Source: Aedes albopictus
Lineage: Eukaryota > Arthropoda > Insecta > Diptera > Culicidae
Direction: 5' to 3'
Length of the DNA: 64,000 nt
Assembly: GCF_035046485.1 (NCBI RefSeq)
Contig: NC_085138.1
Coordinates: forward strand, 339,214,263-339,278,262
Below the pieces are notes generated by a model, which saw nothing but the letters and a program-made list of their open reading frames with translations, made no database searches and was not told where the DNA came from. Of the stretch, positions 19,736 to 30,640 are shown one piece after another (position 1 is the stretch's first letter; each line of letters opens with the position of its first letter). A program made the translations under genes and the position numbers.

Positions 19736-22700
19736 CTAATCCGTGATTCCGATGATCCTCCTCATGTTAGTGACTCCGGATTGTACGAGAGGCTTGGTGA
19801 ATCCATCTGCTGCTTGATCCTTGGTGTTAACGTAATTGATCGCCACTGATCCGCTGTCTATAGCATCATGAACAAAATGATAGCGTATGTCCACGTGCTT
19901 TGTTCTTGGGTTGTAGCTTCCATTTTTGGCTATGGAGATGGCAGATTGATTGTCACAGAAAATCTTGATTTGCGTTTCTCCGAAGATTTGCTTCAGCATA
20001 TTTCTCCACCAGAGCGCCTCTTGGATCGTCCGTGATAACGCCATATATTCTGCCTCACAAGATGACAATGCTACCGTCGGCTGTCTCTTGACATTCCACG
20101 AAATTGCTCCGCCTTGAAACATGAAAACGTATCCCGTAGTCGATCGCCGAGAGTCCACATCTCCTCCCCAATCTGCGTCGGTATAGCCAATGATTTCTCC
20201 GTTGCCTCGCTTGTTGAATAAAAGCCGGTTGTTGATCGTCCCTTTCAAATAGCGAAAAATTCTTTTGACGGCCTCCCAATGCTTCCGGCCTGGATTGCTG
20301 CTAAATTGGCTAAATGCATTGACCGCAAACGATATATCAGGACGCGTTGCTTGTGCTATGTACTGTAGACACCCGACAGCCTCTTTATATGGAACCTTCT
20401 TCATTTCTTCGATTTCATCCTGTGATTTCGGAGTCATGGATTTGTCCAAACGCTCGCTTGATTCGAATGGTGTTGAAACAGGATGACAATCCGCCAGGTT
20501 GAATCTGTCCAGCACGTCCTCAATATACTTTCGTTGGTCTATTGATAATTCTCCTCGTTCTTTATTCCGGCTGATTTGAAGTCCTAGGCAATACTTTGCT
20601 TGGCCTAAATCCTTCATCCGGAATCGGTTGCACAGAAATGTCTTCAATCGTTTCCTCATTTTGGCATCGTTGGTAAAAATTAGGAAATCGTCCACATAAA
20701 TGGTAATAAACAGCATTCTCCTCCCATTGATCAGGTAATACAAGCAAGGGTTCGTTCTTGATTGTTGCAATCCAAATTCTCGTAACGTCTTATCAAGCTG
20801 CTGATTCCATATCCTACTTGATTGCTTAAGGCCGTAAAGCGACCTCTGAAGCCGGCATACCTTCGTCGGATCTGTTACAAATCCCTCCGGCTGCTGCATG
20901 TGGATTACTTCATCTTCAAGCTTTCCTTGCAAAAATGCTGTGACGGCATCCATTTGATCAATCTCCAAATCGAATTTCACTGCCAATGTCATCAAATATC
21001 TCAAAGTCGAGTACCTCACGACCGGGGCGTAAACTTCGTCATAATCGATGCCGGGTCTCTGTGAACATCCTTTGACCACTAATCGTGCCTTGTAGCAGTC
21101 AACTTCTCCGTTCGGTCCACGCTTTATTTTGAAAACCCATTTATTCTTGATGGCTTTGGCTCCGACGGGCAGGTCTTCCAACCTCCACGTTTCATTGGTC
21201 CCCAGTGCATTGATCTCCGCCTGCATCGCCTCAAGCCACAGTTGTCGATCTGGTCTGCTCAACGCCTCTTCGTAGCTGACTGGATCGCTCATCGTCTCGA
21301 TGTTGCTCATTTTGAAACCGCCGTTCGTTACGCTTGCCTTCGTCTGTGGGTTTTGGGATACACATTGGCCAGTATACGTACTATAAGTAATAAAATCAGT
21401 GTACTTGCCTGGGTGGCGGCGCTCCCGACCGCTGCGCCTAAACTCATGCTCTACAGAAGCTGGTCTAACTGATTGCGGTGGGAGCGCAATTTCATCATTG
21501 GCATCTTCAAAATCGTTTCCAGAACTGCTGCTGGTATCACTGGCTGCTTCATCCTGTCCTGCGTTGGATCTTTCATCATCACCTGCAGTCGATTCAAGTT
21601 CAATCTGTTCTACTTCTGGCGTCGCAGTAGCTCTCGGTTCATCCATCGCTTCCGAAAATTCGATTTCTAAAAATTCCACTGTTTCAACTGCGTTGACTAC
21701 TTCTCCATCACATTGACCTTCGTTGATGATCTTCACATCTCTGCTAATAATGATCTCACCAGTTGTCGCGTTGTATAATCTGTAGCCTTTCACGTCATCT
21801 GCGTAGCCCACAAATACACATTTGGTCGACTTCGGATCTAACTTCAACCTTCTCTGCTTCGGAACATGTACCATGGCAACAGAACCGAATATCTTCAGGT
21901 GTCCTACGTAGGGTTTCTTCCCCGTCCATGCTTCTTCTGGAGTCTTGCCTTGCAGGGTTCGCGTCGGACAGCGATTAATCAAATACACCGCGGTGTTCAC
22001 CGCTTCCGCCCAAAATTTCTTCTGCATCTTGGCGTCATTTAACATGCTTCGGATTTTCTCCAGGATTGTTCTGTTCATCCGTTCCGCTATCCCATTCTGT
22101 TCTGGAGTATACGGACAAGATTTCTGATGTCTGATTCCATCCTTCCTCAGACTTGCACTAAACCGTCCGTTGATGAATTCTCGGCCGTTGTCGCTCCTCA
22201 AAACTTTCAGTTTAAGTCCAGTTTGACGTTCAGCCATTGCCTTGAAATCTTCATAAGCTTCATATACTTGATCTTTGCTCCGCAGGGTATACACGAACAC
22301 TTTCCTCGTAGCATCATCGATAAAAGTCACGAAATAACGGCTACCCGCCAATGATGACACCTCGAATGGTCCGCATACATCCGTATGTACGAGCTCCAAT
22401 GGTTTGCTTGCTCTGGATACACTGTTCGGAAACGCATCTCTGGAATGTTTGCCTTGACAACACGCAATACAGTTCAAATTCTCCGTGTGCTTCAGTTCGA
22501 AACCGTTGGCCATCTGCTTCAATTGCTTCATACTCTGCACATTCAAATGTCCAAGCCTTCTATGCCATACCTCCAGCTCACTTGACAAAAACGTATGCTC
22601 TGCTTGACGATTGAGCCGATATAATCCTCCGTCAGCCGTGCCCGATGCAAAAACTTCTCCATTTTCATCCAGCACCATACATCCGCTTGCTGTGAACGTC

Positions 22701-23833
22701 ACCGTAAAGCCTTTGCTGCATATCTTGCTGACTGACAACAAATTTGCTGCCAAATCCGGGACTTCTAGGACATCTTGAATATCCACAGGACCTTCAACGC
22801 AGTTTAGCTTGACGACACCTTTGACTTTGGCCATCATACTCGCTTTGTTCGCCGTACCAACTTGACATGAAATCTCCTGTTTGCCACGTAGGTTCCATCC
22901 AGGCCTTGCCATGTGCGTGGTGGCACCAGAGTCGAAGTACCATTCTCCTTGGTCCACGTCACCCACTGCCAGTACTGCACACATTGCACGTCCTTTGTTG
23001 CTCTTCTGGGTTGCTTTCTCCGGGCAATTCGCTGCATAATGTCCTACCTTTTGACAATTATAGCACGATCGGTCCTTCTTGCTTCTGTTCGAATCGTTCT
23101 TACGCCGCTGGGGTTGATTTCCTCGCTCCGCGCCACTGTAGAATGCTTCTTCATCTCTCACGCTCCGTGGTCCATGCTTCACCTTCACGTCTTGAAGGAT
23201 TTTCGCTTTCACTGCGTCCGCCTTCAAAGCTTGCCCAGACGCTTCCAAACCCATCACCATCGGGGCGTAGTATTTAGGTAATCCCATTAACAACAGCGAA
23301 GCCAGCCACTCATCAGCAACAGGGAAATTGATTTCGGCAAGTTTGTGGCTTGTACAGAAGAGAGCATCCACGTAGGCTTCCGTACTGTCGTAATTCTCCA
23401 AACGTATCGACGTTAACTGCTGCAACAAACCAATCCTTCGATAAATTCCATCATCTTGAAATGCAGACTTCAACTTGTTCCAGGCTTCTTGCGCGTCCTT
23501 CGCATCCATGACCAGGCTGTAGTTAGTCTTTTCGAGACTTAAACAAATTGTTGATAACGCCCGCATCTGGATATCCTCATCGACGACTTGACCTTCCTTC
23601 GGCATTACTGCGCACCAGGAGCCTTCGCGTATTAACGTCATTTTCATGGCGAACGCCCATGACACGTAATTCTCCCGGCCTTTTAGCTTTTCGATCGCTA
23701 GAGATACTCCGCTGCCGCCAGTCGCACGAACCACTCTTGGATCCAAAGTACCTCCTGTTCTTGATCCAGACGGAACTGCACCGGAACCAGCATCTCCAGA
23801 TCCTCTGCTGTTAGCGCCGGAAAACATCTTCAC
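19736..23833 (-). CDS. copia gag-pol polyprotein, intact
   Basis: 1365 aa in a single frame, so Gag and Pol are not separated by a frameshift, as usual for copia. In order: UBN2-type gag; CCHC knuckle (CYNCQKVGHYAANC, ~residue 256); aspartic protease with canonical DSGAT (~299); integrase HHCC (HRRLGHLN ... CIACCQGKHSRD) and D,D,E core (VHTDVCGPF, RSDNGREF, PEQNGIAERMNRT); acidic Ser-rich linker; RT (QMDAVTAFLQGKLEDEV, YVDDFLIF near 1050); RNase H (YTDADWGGD, SSCEAEYMALS, DNQSAISI). Every catalytic signature looks intact, so this copy is potentially active. It would act in cytoplasmic virus-like particles and then integrate its DNA in the nucleus. The sequence downstream of ATG 23833 encodes MKMFSGANS. 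Confidence 0.97.
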   Translation of the reverse strand: MKMFSGANSRGSGDAGSGAVPSGSRTGGTLDPRVVRATGGSGVSLAIEKLKGRENYVSWAFAMKMTLIREGSWCAVMPKEGQVVDEDIQMRALSTICLSLEKTNYSLVMDAKDAQEAWNKLKSAFQDDGIYRRIGLLQQLTSIRLENYDSTEAYVDALFCTSHKLAEINFPVADEWLASLLLMGLPKYYAPMVMGLEASGQALKADAVKAKILQDVKVKHGPRSVRDEEAFYSGAERGNQPQRRKNDSNRSKKDRSCYNCQKVGHYAANCPEKATQKSNKGRAMCAVLAVGDVDQGEWYFDSGATTHMARPGWNLRGKQEISCQVGTANKASMMAKVKGVVKLNCVEGPVDIQDVLEVPDLAANLLSVSKICSKGFTVTFTASGCMVLDENGEVFASGTADGGLYRLNRQAEHTFLSSELEVWHRRLGHLNVQSMKQLKQMANGFELKHTENLNCIACCQGKHSRDAFPNSVSRASKPLELVHTDVCGPFEVSSLAGSRYFVTFIDDATRKVFVYTLRSKDQVYEAYEDFKAMAERQTGLKLKVLRSDNGREFINGRFSASLRKDGIRHQKSCPYTPEQNGIAERMNRTILEKIRSMLNDAKMQKKFWAEAVNTAVYLINRCPTRTLQGKTPEEAWTGKKPYVGHLKIFGSVAMVHVPKQRRLKLDPKSTKCVFVGYADDVKGYRLYNATTGEIIISRDVKIINEGQCDGEVVNAVETVEFLEIEFSEAMDEPRATATPEVEQIELESTAGDDERSNAGQDEAASDTSSSSGNDFEDANDEIALPPQSVRPASVEHEFRRSGRERRHPGKYTDFITYSTYTGQCVSQNPQTKASVTNGGFKMSNIETMSDPVSYEEALSRPDRQLWLEAMQAEINALGTNETWRLEDLPVGAKAIKNKWVFKIKRGPNGEVDCYKARLVVKGCSQRPGIDYDEVYAPVVRYSTLRYLMTLAVKFDLEIDQMDAVTAFLQGKLEDEVIHMQQPEGFVTDPTKVCRLQRSLYGLKQSSRIWNQQLDKTLREFGLQQSRTNPCLYYLINGRRMLFITIYVDDFLIFTNDAKMRKRLKTFLCNRFRMKDLGQAKYCLGLQISRNKERGELSIDQRKYIEDVLDRFNLADCHPVSTPFESSERLDKSMTPKSQDEIEEMKKVPYKEAVGCLQYIAQATRPDISFAVNAFSQFSSNPGRKHWEAVKRIFRYLKGTINNRLLFNKRGNGEIIGYTDADWGGDVDSRRSTTGYVFMFQGGAISWNVKRQPTVALSSCEAEYMALSRTIQEALWWRNMLKQIFGETQIKIFCDNQSAISIAKNGSYNPRTKHVDIRYHFVHDAIDSGSVAINYVNTKDQAADGFTKPLVQSGVTNMRRIIGITD

Positions 23834-23880
23834 TAGTAATTAGTTCTTCTGATCTTCGAATTTTCGTTATGGCCGATGCG

Positions 23881-23894
23881 CTGGGCCCATAACC
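23881..23894 (-). promoter_or_regulatory. Primer-binding site of copia element 2
   Basis: GGTTATGGGCCCAG on the minus strand immediately after the 5' LTR. Same initiator-tRNA-Met-half site as element 1 and Drosophila copia. Confidence 0.87.
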
Positions 23895-24017
23895 TATCGT
23901 AGAAGTAAAACACGTCTGTTCGGTTTGAACGTTGGAAACTGAATGAAAAGATTTATTATTTACCCTAACAAACAAACTTCAGTTGCTAAGGTCGTCATGG
24001 ATTACTTGATGCTAACA
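23895..24017 (-). repeat. 5' LTR of copia element 2
   Basis: 123 bp, base-for-base identical to the 3' LTR at 19606-19728. Outer flank is TAAAC. Confidence 0.95.
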
Positions 24018-24092
24018 TAAACAACCCAAAATTAGCAAAAAAAAAAATTCTTAAAAAAGTTTTTTTGATTTCCAACCGAAATCATAATAAAT

Positions 24093-24168
24093 CAGTAACA
24101 AATTTTGAAAACGACGTATAATCAATGGTGTAGCATTGATTATACGTCGTTTTCAAAATTTGTTACTG
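24093..24168. repeat. Perfect 35-bp inverted repeat with 6-nt loop
   Basis: Arms 24093-24127 and 24134-24168 (starting CAGTAACAAATTTTGAAAAC) are exact complements separated by GTGTAG. It would form a strong DNA cruciform or RNA hairpin about 250 bp upstream of the GMC gene. It could be a tiny MITE remnant. No target duplication is visible. Confidence 0.9.
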
Positions 24169-24421
24169 AAATAAATAGATTCCTACGTCAAAGGCAACAC
24201 ATTAGATGAACTTTTTTGTGTGAAACACGAAGTTCACGAACTCTCGGTGGGTCAGTGTTCATTACAACCGTCACGCAGTCGTAACTGTTGTGCGAAAATC
24301 TAAACCAAAACAAAGACGCGAACAGTATCATTCCTTATCACTGCGCGCGGTGCGCGATCGTTGCGCGTAGTCTTCAGTAACAACAGAGCGTGATCGGTCG
24401 TTCATCTTTTCAAAAGGAATA

Positions 24422-26137
24422 ATGCTATTCCTCAAACTATCGGTCTGGTGCACCTACGTCCTGTATCTTCTGGGCACCGCCCTGGTGTGGCTGATTCTGA
24501 ACGGATCCTACCAGTGCTACGAGTGGTACCATTCCGGTCGGTTTCCCTCCAAGTCGAGCTATGAATATATTATTGTGGGAACCGGTACGGCGGGGTCGAT
24601 TATTGCCGGTGGTATTCCGGCGTCGGAAGATGTACTGGGGCTGGAGGCCGGATCCATGCGGTCCGGTTTGATGGACGTTCCGCTGCTGCAGCCGCTGCTC
24701 CAGGGGACGCGGTACGATTGGGGATACCGAACGGAAGTGCAGGACGGTGCTTGCGAGGGATTGAACGAGAGGCGCAGTTATTGGCCGATGGGAAAGGTTT
24801 TTGGCGGGACGTATATGTTCAACAATATGGTGCATTACCGAGCGGAGAGGAAGGATTTTCGGGAGTGGTTTGGTGGGGAGCAGGTACTGGACGAGTTTAT
24901 GGAAGGTTTTGAAGATGTGGATGGCGTTGGAGAATTGAGTTTTAGCACAGAGCTGAGCGAAGCATTTATCCAAGCTGCCGGAGAAGCGGGCCTGGAAAAG
25001 GAGTTGTTCTATAGGCCAAATGTGAGCGTTAGTGGCGGTAGGCGTTGGACATCGAGCCATAAGTATGCTGATCAAATCAACGAAGGCCACGAAATGATTT
25101 TTAATGCAGTGGTTACTAAGATCATCTTCGAGGGTAAGAGAGCCACAGGACTTGTTTTCAGCAAAGCAGGCAAACACGTGCAAGTGAAGGCCACAAAAGG
25201 AATCATTTTGGCTGCTGGAACAGTTGGAAGTGCGAAGATACTTTTACAAAGTGGTGTAGGACCCAAAGAGCATCTCGATGAGATCGGAATAAAGCAAATC
25301 GCAGAATTAAAAGTTGGAGAGAACCTGCAGGATCACATTACTACAGGAATGGATTTGGTGCTTCTTTCTAAGCGACTTCCATTCCGAGTGTGGGATCTAC
25401 TGAATCCCGTGAACATTGGAAGATACTTATTCGACAGTGGCCGTAATTCGTCCATAGCTTTCGGAGGCTGCGAAGGTCTGGGATTCGTCAACTTAGGTTC
25501 AAACTTCACTCACAATCTTGGGTTCATGGTTCTCCCGGTTGGAATAACGTTCGATGCTGGCTACCACCTTCGGAACGTGATTAATCTCCGCGAAGATGTA
25601 TGGAACCGCTATTTCCAACCATTGGTGGATCAAGGCGCACAATCAGTCACCATCTTGCCGATCCTTTTACATCCCGAAAGCAGAGGCACCGTAAAGCTAC
25701 GAGATTCCAATCCACATTCCAGCCCCCTAATTCAACCGAACTATCTCCGCGAGCAGAAAGACATCCAAACCCTTATCACCGGTCTAAAAATACTCCAGCA
25801 AATGACGAATCAACCCTCCATGAGGGCTCTCGGAGCAGAACTAAACCCGAAACCTTTCCCAGGTTGTGAGCAACACCCCTTCGGAAGCGATTCCTACTGG
25901 GAGTGCTACATCAGAGCTCTAACGCTAACCATCTACCACCCCGTGGGAACCTGTCGTATGGGACCCGAAGACGATCCCGATGCAGTCGTGTCCAACCGGG
26001 ACTTTCGAGTACATCAGCTGGACGGGTTGTACGTGGTGGATGGATCTATAATGCCAAATTTGCCCAGTGGCAATCCCAACTCGGTCATCATTGCGCTGGC
26101 CAAGCACTTTCTAAGAGTAAACTTTTCAGTACAATAA
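24422..26137 (+). CDS. GMC-family oxidoreductase (glucose dehydrogenase-like), membrane-anchored
   Basis: 571 aa, one exon. FAD-dependent alcohol or sugar oxidoreductase of the glucose-methanol-choline family. The substrate cannot be told. Residues ~8-28 are hydrophobic (signal peptide or signal anchor). The dinucleotide fold follows: YEYIIVGTGTAGS with GxGxxG at ~53-58 and LEAG closing strand 2 (~74-77). WPMGKVFGGTYMFNNMVHYR (~121-140) is the GMC signature-1 region, where the family usually has GGSS. The C terminus has the catalytic pair HPVGTCRMG (~509) and GNPNSVIIALA. At 571 aa it is a little shorter than many insect GMC paralogues. The start codon directly follows AAAAGGAATA. An AATAAA overlaps the stop codon (26133-26138). 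Confidence 0.9.
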   Translation: MLFLKLSVWCTYVLYLLGTALVWLILNGSYQCYEWYHSGRFPSKSSYEYIIVGTGTAGSIIAGGIPASEDVLGLEAGSMRSGLMDVPLLQPLLQGTRYDWGYRTEVQDGACEGLNERRSYWPMGKVFGGTYMFNNMVHYRAERKDFREWFGGEQVLDEFMEGFEDVDGVGELSFSTELSEAFIQAAGEAGLEKELFYRPNVSVSGGRRWTSSHKYADQINEGHEMIFNAVVTKIIFEGKRATGLVFSKAGKHVQVKATKGIILAAGTVGSAKILLQSGVGPKEHLDEIGIKQIAELKVGENLQDHITTGMDLVLLSKRLPFRVWDLLNPVNIGRYLFDSGRNSSIAFGGCEGLGFVNLGSNFTHNLGFMVLPVGITFDAGYHLRNVINLREDVWNRYFQPLVDQGAQSVTILPILLHPESRGTVKLRDSNPHSSPLIQPNYLREQKDIQTLITGLKILQQMTNQPSMRALGAELNPKPFPGCEQHPFGSDSYWECYIRALTLTIYHPVGTCRMGPEDDPDAVVSNRDFRVHQLDGLYVVDGSIMPNLPSGNPNSVIIALAKHFLRVNFSVQ

Positions 26138-26138
26138 A

Positions 26139-26680
26139 TGCTAGTCTGATAGGATGTTTTAGGCGTCTTGCTTATTCCGTGGGGTCACATTTCTTGTATT
26201 GTAGGCACCAAACTTTGCGCAGTATCTAATATTGCGCATTTGGGTGATAACCACTCCTTTATAGCCATTTTTTCTACAGAAATAGGAGTAATGATCAAAC
26301 AGATTGAATAACTCTGTAAGCCATGATTAGGTATCTGATTTTTGAAATGTTTTATGATATTGTGAGTCAAATAATCAAGGATTGCCTTGGTGGTTTCGAC
26401 GTTTAGTCAGTTTACTTGGTTTACGCTGTTTAGTGAATCCCCTAAATATTTTTCACACATGCTCACACTGTCCCCACTCGCAAAACAGTCCCATATGAAT
26501 AGGGCACTGCACTGTTTTGATTTTGTATGGGGTTTTGACCTTTTTTGGCCTTGTTGCTTACAACATTTCTGTAAGAGTGAAAGAGAAGGAGAGAATTTCA
26601 TGCAGTGCCCTATCGGAAACCCAGCATAGATGGGACTGTCGTGCGAGTTTCGGCAGCAGAATTCTTGGCAGAATGACTAG
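26139..26680. other. Gene-free interval after GMC gene
   Basis: Contains the 3' end of the GMC transcript and ordinary AT-rich DNA. No recognised feature. Confidence 0.4.
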
Positions 26681-28389
26681 CCCAACTAACATTTTCAGCA
26701 CTATAAGCATCAGTCATTTGCTTTCTGTTGTGTAACCATCGAATAAAAGCAGTCAACGCTGAATAAAAGGGAAGCTAGTCAAATATAAATCATAAGCTAA
26801 TACACGACTGCTAAACAAGCACCATACAGCTACCAAACTCGGTTTTCAGAAATCCGTTGCTTGTCACTGGGGTTGCCTTTACTCCACTCTATTCCAACTC
26901 CGGGAGATTTTCCGGAAGATGTGAAAACTTGAGCAAATCGAATAGGAGTCCCCACTATCAAAACAGCTGCTACTATAGAGTACAATTCGTTATACTGACA
27001 AATCCCCAAACCAGCAGCGCTTTAAAGGCCGTTTTGCGATTTCATAACAGCTAGAAGCTGTAATAAAGAAACAGTTGGTTTACCAACACGACTTGTTTGA
27101 TGTAAACATTTTGTCAAACTTAAGCGGGATATATGGCTACTACACAAATTCTTTACAGCTATCCATCTCTGTGCTGTGAAATTATTTGGGTTGCTTTTAT
27201 CGCACTTTAATTCAATGCCTGGAAGATGTGCAAATCGAATAAGAGTCCCAGCCAATACAACAGCTGCTTTTACACAGTACGTTTTGTAATGTTGCCAAAC
27301 ACAAAACAGCAGCGCTTTAAAGAACACTCTTTCAGCTAGAAGCTGTGACGAAGAACCTGTTGGCGCAACCACACAGCTTGTTCAATGTAAACATTATTGC
27401 GTTTGACGGACGTTTCACAAGCTTTTGCAGCAAGATGAAGTTGGGTAAGGTTTCTTGTGGCACAATTACGAAGCCTTGCCTGAAGTAAAACAAAACGGGC
27501 TATTTTCTATGCTATTTTTATATAGCAGTGTGGCAGCGAGGACACCATCGGGACCAGTGGATACGGAGATCAGGAGTTCGATTCTAAATAGCGGCAAGTA
27601 ATTTAATTATTAAATTTTAAAAGCGATGATTCTTGTTCCACATGTATTGCGTCACGGTATCCATAACCTAATTATATTTAATCGATTAATTTGGGGATGC
27701 CGTATAACTATTATTTAACAACTGTGAAAAGGCTGAAAAAGCGCCTTCTCAAGATGTTATTCAGTTAGTGGTTACATAGGAGCCGAGAAAAGAGCTTTGA
27801 TGAAACCCACTGAGAGGGTTCTCAGAACATAGCATCACAGAGAAACAGACGTCACACTTTCATTGCTTCCCATCGATCACCTTTTTAACGGTTGATTCAA
27901 ATATTCAGTAGTAGGTCGATCTACCACTCGCGGCGCTGGTATCGTTTTTGCTCCTGTTTGACGTTTGCTCACTACCGCCATCTAGTGGCGGCCCGGCCAA
28001 ACACAGTACGTTTAGCATTGGGCGATTACGTTTTTGTGAAGATGTTTTTTAATGAAATTTGTTCTAAGTGTTACGTCTGTTTCTCTGTGATAGCATTAAG
28101 AGCACTGAGTGAATTATAAACATCAATAAAGATGAGTTAGTTTAATGATAACTACCAACTTACACGGTTCACTTGTGCGTCAGGAAAGAACGTCTTTTAA
28201 CGTCTTTACACGGTTATAACAGCATAGAAGCTGCTCGCACAGCATATGCATGTGGATTAAGTTCGCCAGATTCATTGGTATAGGGCTTGCATAGAAGTTT
28301 CCGTCCATATGTACAACACAGTAACTCAGCATCAAGCCGTATTGAGGACGCTTTGTTGACGTTTACATTCACAATAAATGTTAGTTGGG
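26681..28389. mobile_element. 1.7-kb non-autonomous element, CCCAACTAAC ends
   Basis: Begins CCCAACTAACATTTTCAGC and ends with the complement of CCCAACTAACATTTATTGTG. A second element at 42821-44601 has the same decamer at both ends. The interior has two direct copies of a ~215-240-bp segment (about 26868-27110 and 27190-27405, sharing GCAGCGCTTTAAAG and AACAGCTGCT) and a nested 256-bp MITE. No transposase is visible. The superfamily is not clear. Confidence 0.6.
27835..28090. mobile_element. 256-bp nested MITE, TAGCA duplication
   Basis: Ends TCACAGAGAAACAGACGT and exact complement, flanked by TAGCA (27830-27834, 28091-28095). Contains the small stem CCGCCATCTAGTGGCGG. Confidence 0.78.
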
Positions 28390-30313
28390 ATGTTATCACG
28401 TTTTAAAAAATATTTTCTAGTGTAACTCAAAATGATTTGCAGTAAGTTATATAACTATAGTAATATTGGCTAATAACCAGAATCATAGTAAAACATTGAT
28501 TCTGACATGAAAACCTTATTTTGTTCTGATGGTTTCTCATAAGAAAATGCTTAAAATCCATGTTATTGACTAATTTGACAATATTTTTCAATTTGTTCTT
28601 TATGAAGTACTTTTTATCAGGTTTACAAACAGGATGAACTTTATTCTAACGGATTATGAAGTTGTTTGGACAAAATTCATCATAAAAGTAGTAAAACGGA
28701 GGGGTGCTTATCTTGCATGTTTCATTAGATTTCATTCGCCATTCACATCTCTCCAGAAGTTTCTTCAGAGATTCTTCAAGAAGATTTCAGTGATGCCTCC
28801 ACTAACTCTTTAGGCTAGCTAATTCTTTATGCATTCCTACCGGAGTTTCTTCAGGGATTAGTCCAGGAGCATTTGCGTTTTTATATATTGAGTTTTATAC
28901 TTTCAAACTAGTTCTTCTAGGATAAGATTTGGTGTGTCTAGTTTAGCTGTTGATGCTAATAAGAGGGCGAGCCTTTGCTCGCGAAGCTATTTATTCATAG
29001 TCATGAAAAGAGTGTGTGTTCGAACTTAACAATAGGTTATACAATAAATATACATTGGAATCTGCAAGTGCAGTCGATCATTTTAAGGGTGATATACACC
29101 ACACTTCAAATGTTCTACAGGATTCTGTCAAAGATTACTCTAAAATCCCAATCGAGGATTTCTCCAGAAGTTATTTCAGAGATTCATCCAGAAGGATTTA
29201 GGGATGTCTCTAAGAGTTTCATCATGTTTTTTTTTCAGTAGATTTCCTCAGAAATCCTGTTCAGAGTTCTGTCAGGGATTGCTTCACGAGTTCTATCGGA
29301 TATTCTTTCAGGAATTTTCATGGATGCCTCCTGGAGATCTATCAGTGATTCCTCCAGAGGATTCTTAAGGGATTGTAAATAGGCCCTTCAGAGATGAGTC
29401 TACGAGTTCATTCAGGAATTCCTTCTGAAGTTCCTTTAGGGACTTCTAAACGATTTTCTTTAGGAATTAGTCCCGGAGTTCCTTCAGAGATTCCTCCAGG
29501 TAGTGGCGTTGCGAAACCTTACTTTTTACCTGTGCAACTTGCAATTGCAGGAACGTTATGATCAAAATCGAAATAGAAATGAGTGAAAGTAGCTATTCTC
29601 GTCATTTTCTATTTATTACAAGCAAATTTGTTAAAAAAAATCAAGAATTTATACTTGGTGCACAAGTAGGTTTGAGTTTAGGAAATTGCCACTGCCTCCA
29701 GGAGTTACTACAGGAATTCCGCTTGAATTCAACTCAGGAATTTCTCATGGCGTTTCTTCAGGGATCTACCGAGGAGTTTCTTCAGGGATCGCTTCAGGAT
29801 CTCCCAGGAGTTCCGACAAGGGTTCCTACACACACCAAAATTTTTGAAATGCTTCCAGCACGCCAAAAATCAGCAAAAGAAATTGCTGAATTTCAGCACA
29901 ACTTTGCTGATCAACTGTCAAAATTGCTGGATGGTTCAGCAAGTTGAAAAATAATTGCTGATATTCAGTAATTTGTATTGCTGAATGCAATCAGCACGCC
30001 AAAAATCAGCAAAGTTTGCTGATTACCTGCAAAAATGTTTTGCAATGCAGGAATACCTATCGGGATCTCTCCCGGACTTCCTTCAGGGATTACCCCTTCA
30101 GATTTGTCTGCAGTAGTCCCTTCATGAATTTCCCTGGAGTTCTTTCGAAAATATCTTCTGGAGTTCTTTCTGGGATCTCTCCTAGAATTTATTCAATGAT
30201 CTCTCCTGAAGTTCCTCCGGTGTTTCCTCTTGGAATACCTTCGGGATGCCTCAAGAAGATTTTCCAGGGATTCTTTCAGGAGTTCTTTTATGGATTCCTC
30301 GCGAAACTGGAAG
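28390..30313. repeat. Gene-free, mostly degenerate TTCCTCCAGGAGTT repeats
   Basis: From ~28740 the plus strand is made of irregular units on the theme 'ttcctccaggagttccttcaggga'. 29840-30030 is different: CAGCACGCCAAAAATCAGCAAA occurs twice, with several TTGCTGA words. No gene. Confidence 0.5.
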
Positions 30314-30640
30314 CATTTCCTCATTTTTTAGGTATTTGATTTTTTATTTATAAAATAACGAAGCAATATTTTCAAAATCGGTTTTCGTGCGCATGTAGAG
30401 TATGGATCAAGGTATCTCCTGATTTTTTTCCTGGTGGAAAAAGTTTCCCATTTTAGCAAAAACCATTTTTTTATGTGAAATTTTGTTTAAAAATGGTTTC
30501 TTAAAAAACGAAAAACATTTTCCACCAGGAAAAAAATCAGGAGATACCTTGACCCATACTCTACATGTGCATGAAAACCGATTTTGAAAATATTGCTTCG
30601 TTATTTTATAGAAAATCAAAAACCAAAAAGTGAGGAAATG
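30314..30640. mobile_element. ~327-bp fold-back element
   Basis: CATTTCCTCATTTTTTAGGT at the left is answered by its complement at 30621-30640. The arms stay complementary over more than 120 bp (e.g. ATCAAGGTATCTCCTGATTT near 30412 and its complement near 30535). Inserted in the degenerate repeat tract. Duplication unclear. Confidence 0.75.

Larger units (their letters stand above)
19606..24017 (-). mobile_element. Intact Ty1/copia retrotransposon (element 2)
   Basis: 4,412 bp, complete. Identical 123-bp LTRs (19606-19728, 23895-24017), 5-bp target duplication TAAAC (19601-19605, 24018-24022), an initiator-tRNA-Met-half primer site, one uninterrupted gag-pol frame and a polypurine tract. Identical LTRs indicate a very recent insertion. 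The element is very short for an autonomous LTR retrotransposon because leader, LTRs and 3' region are minimal. By domain order and primer type it belongs with copia-like elements of Diptera. Confidence 0.96.

Noticed and set aside
24437..25183. 248-codon minus-strand frame over the GMC gene
   Set aside because: Antisense shadow. The plus-strand protein has clear FAD-binding and C-terminal motifs.
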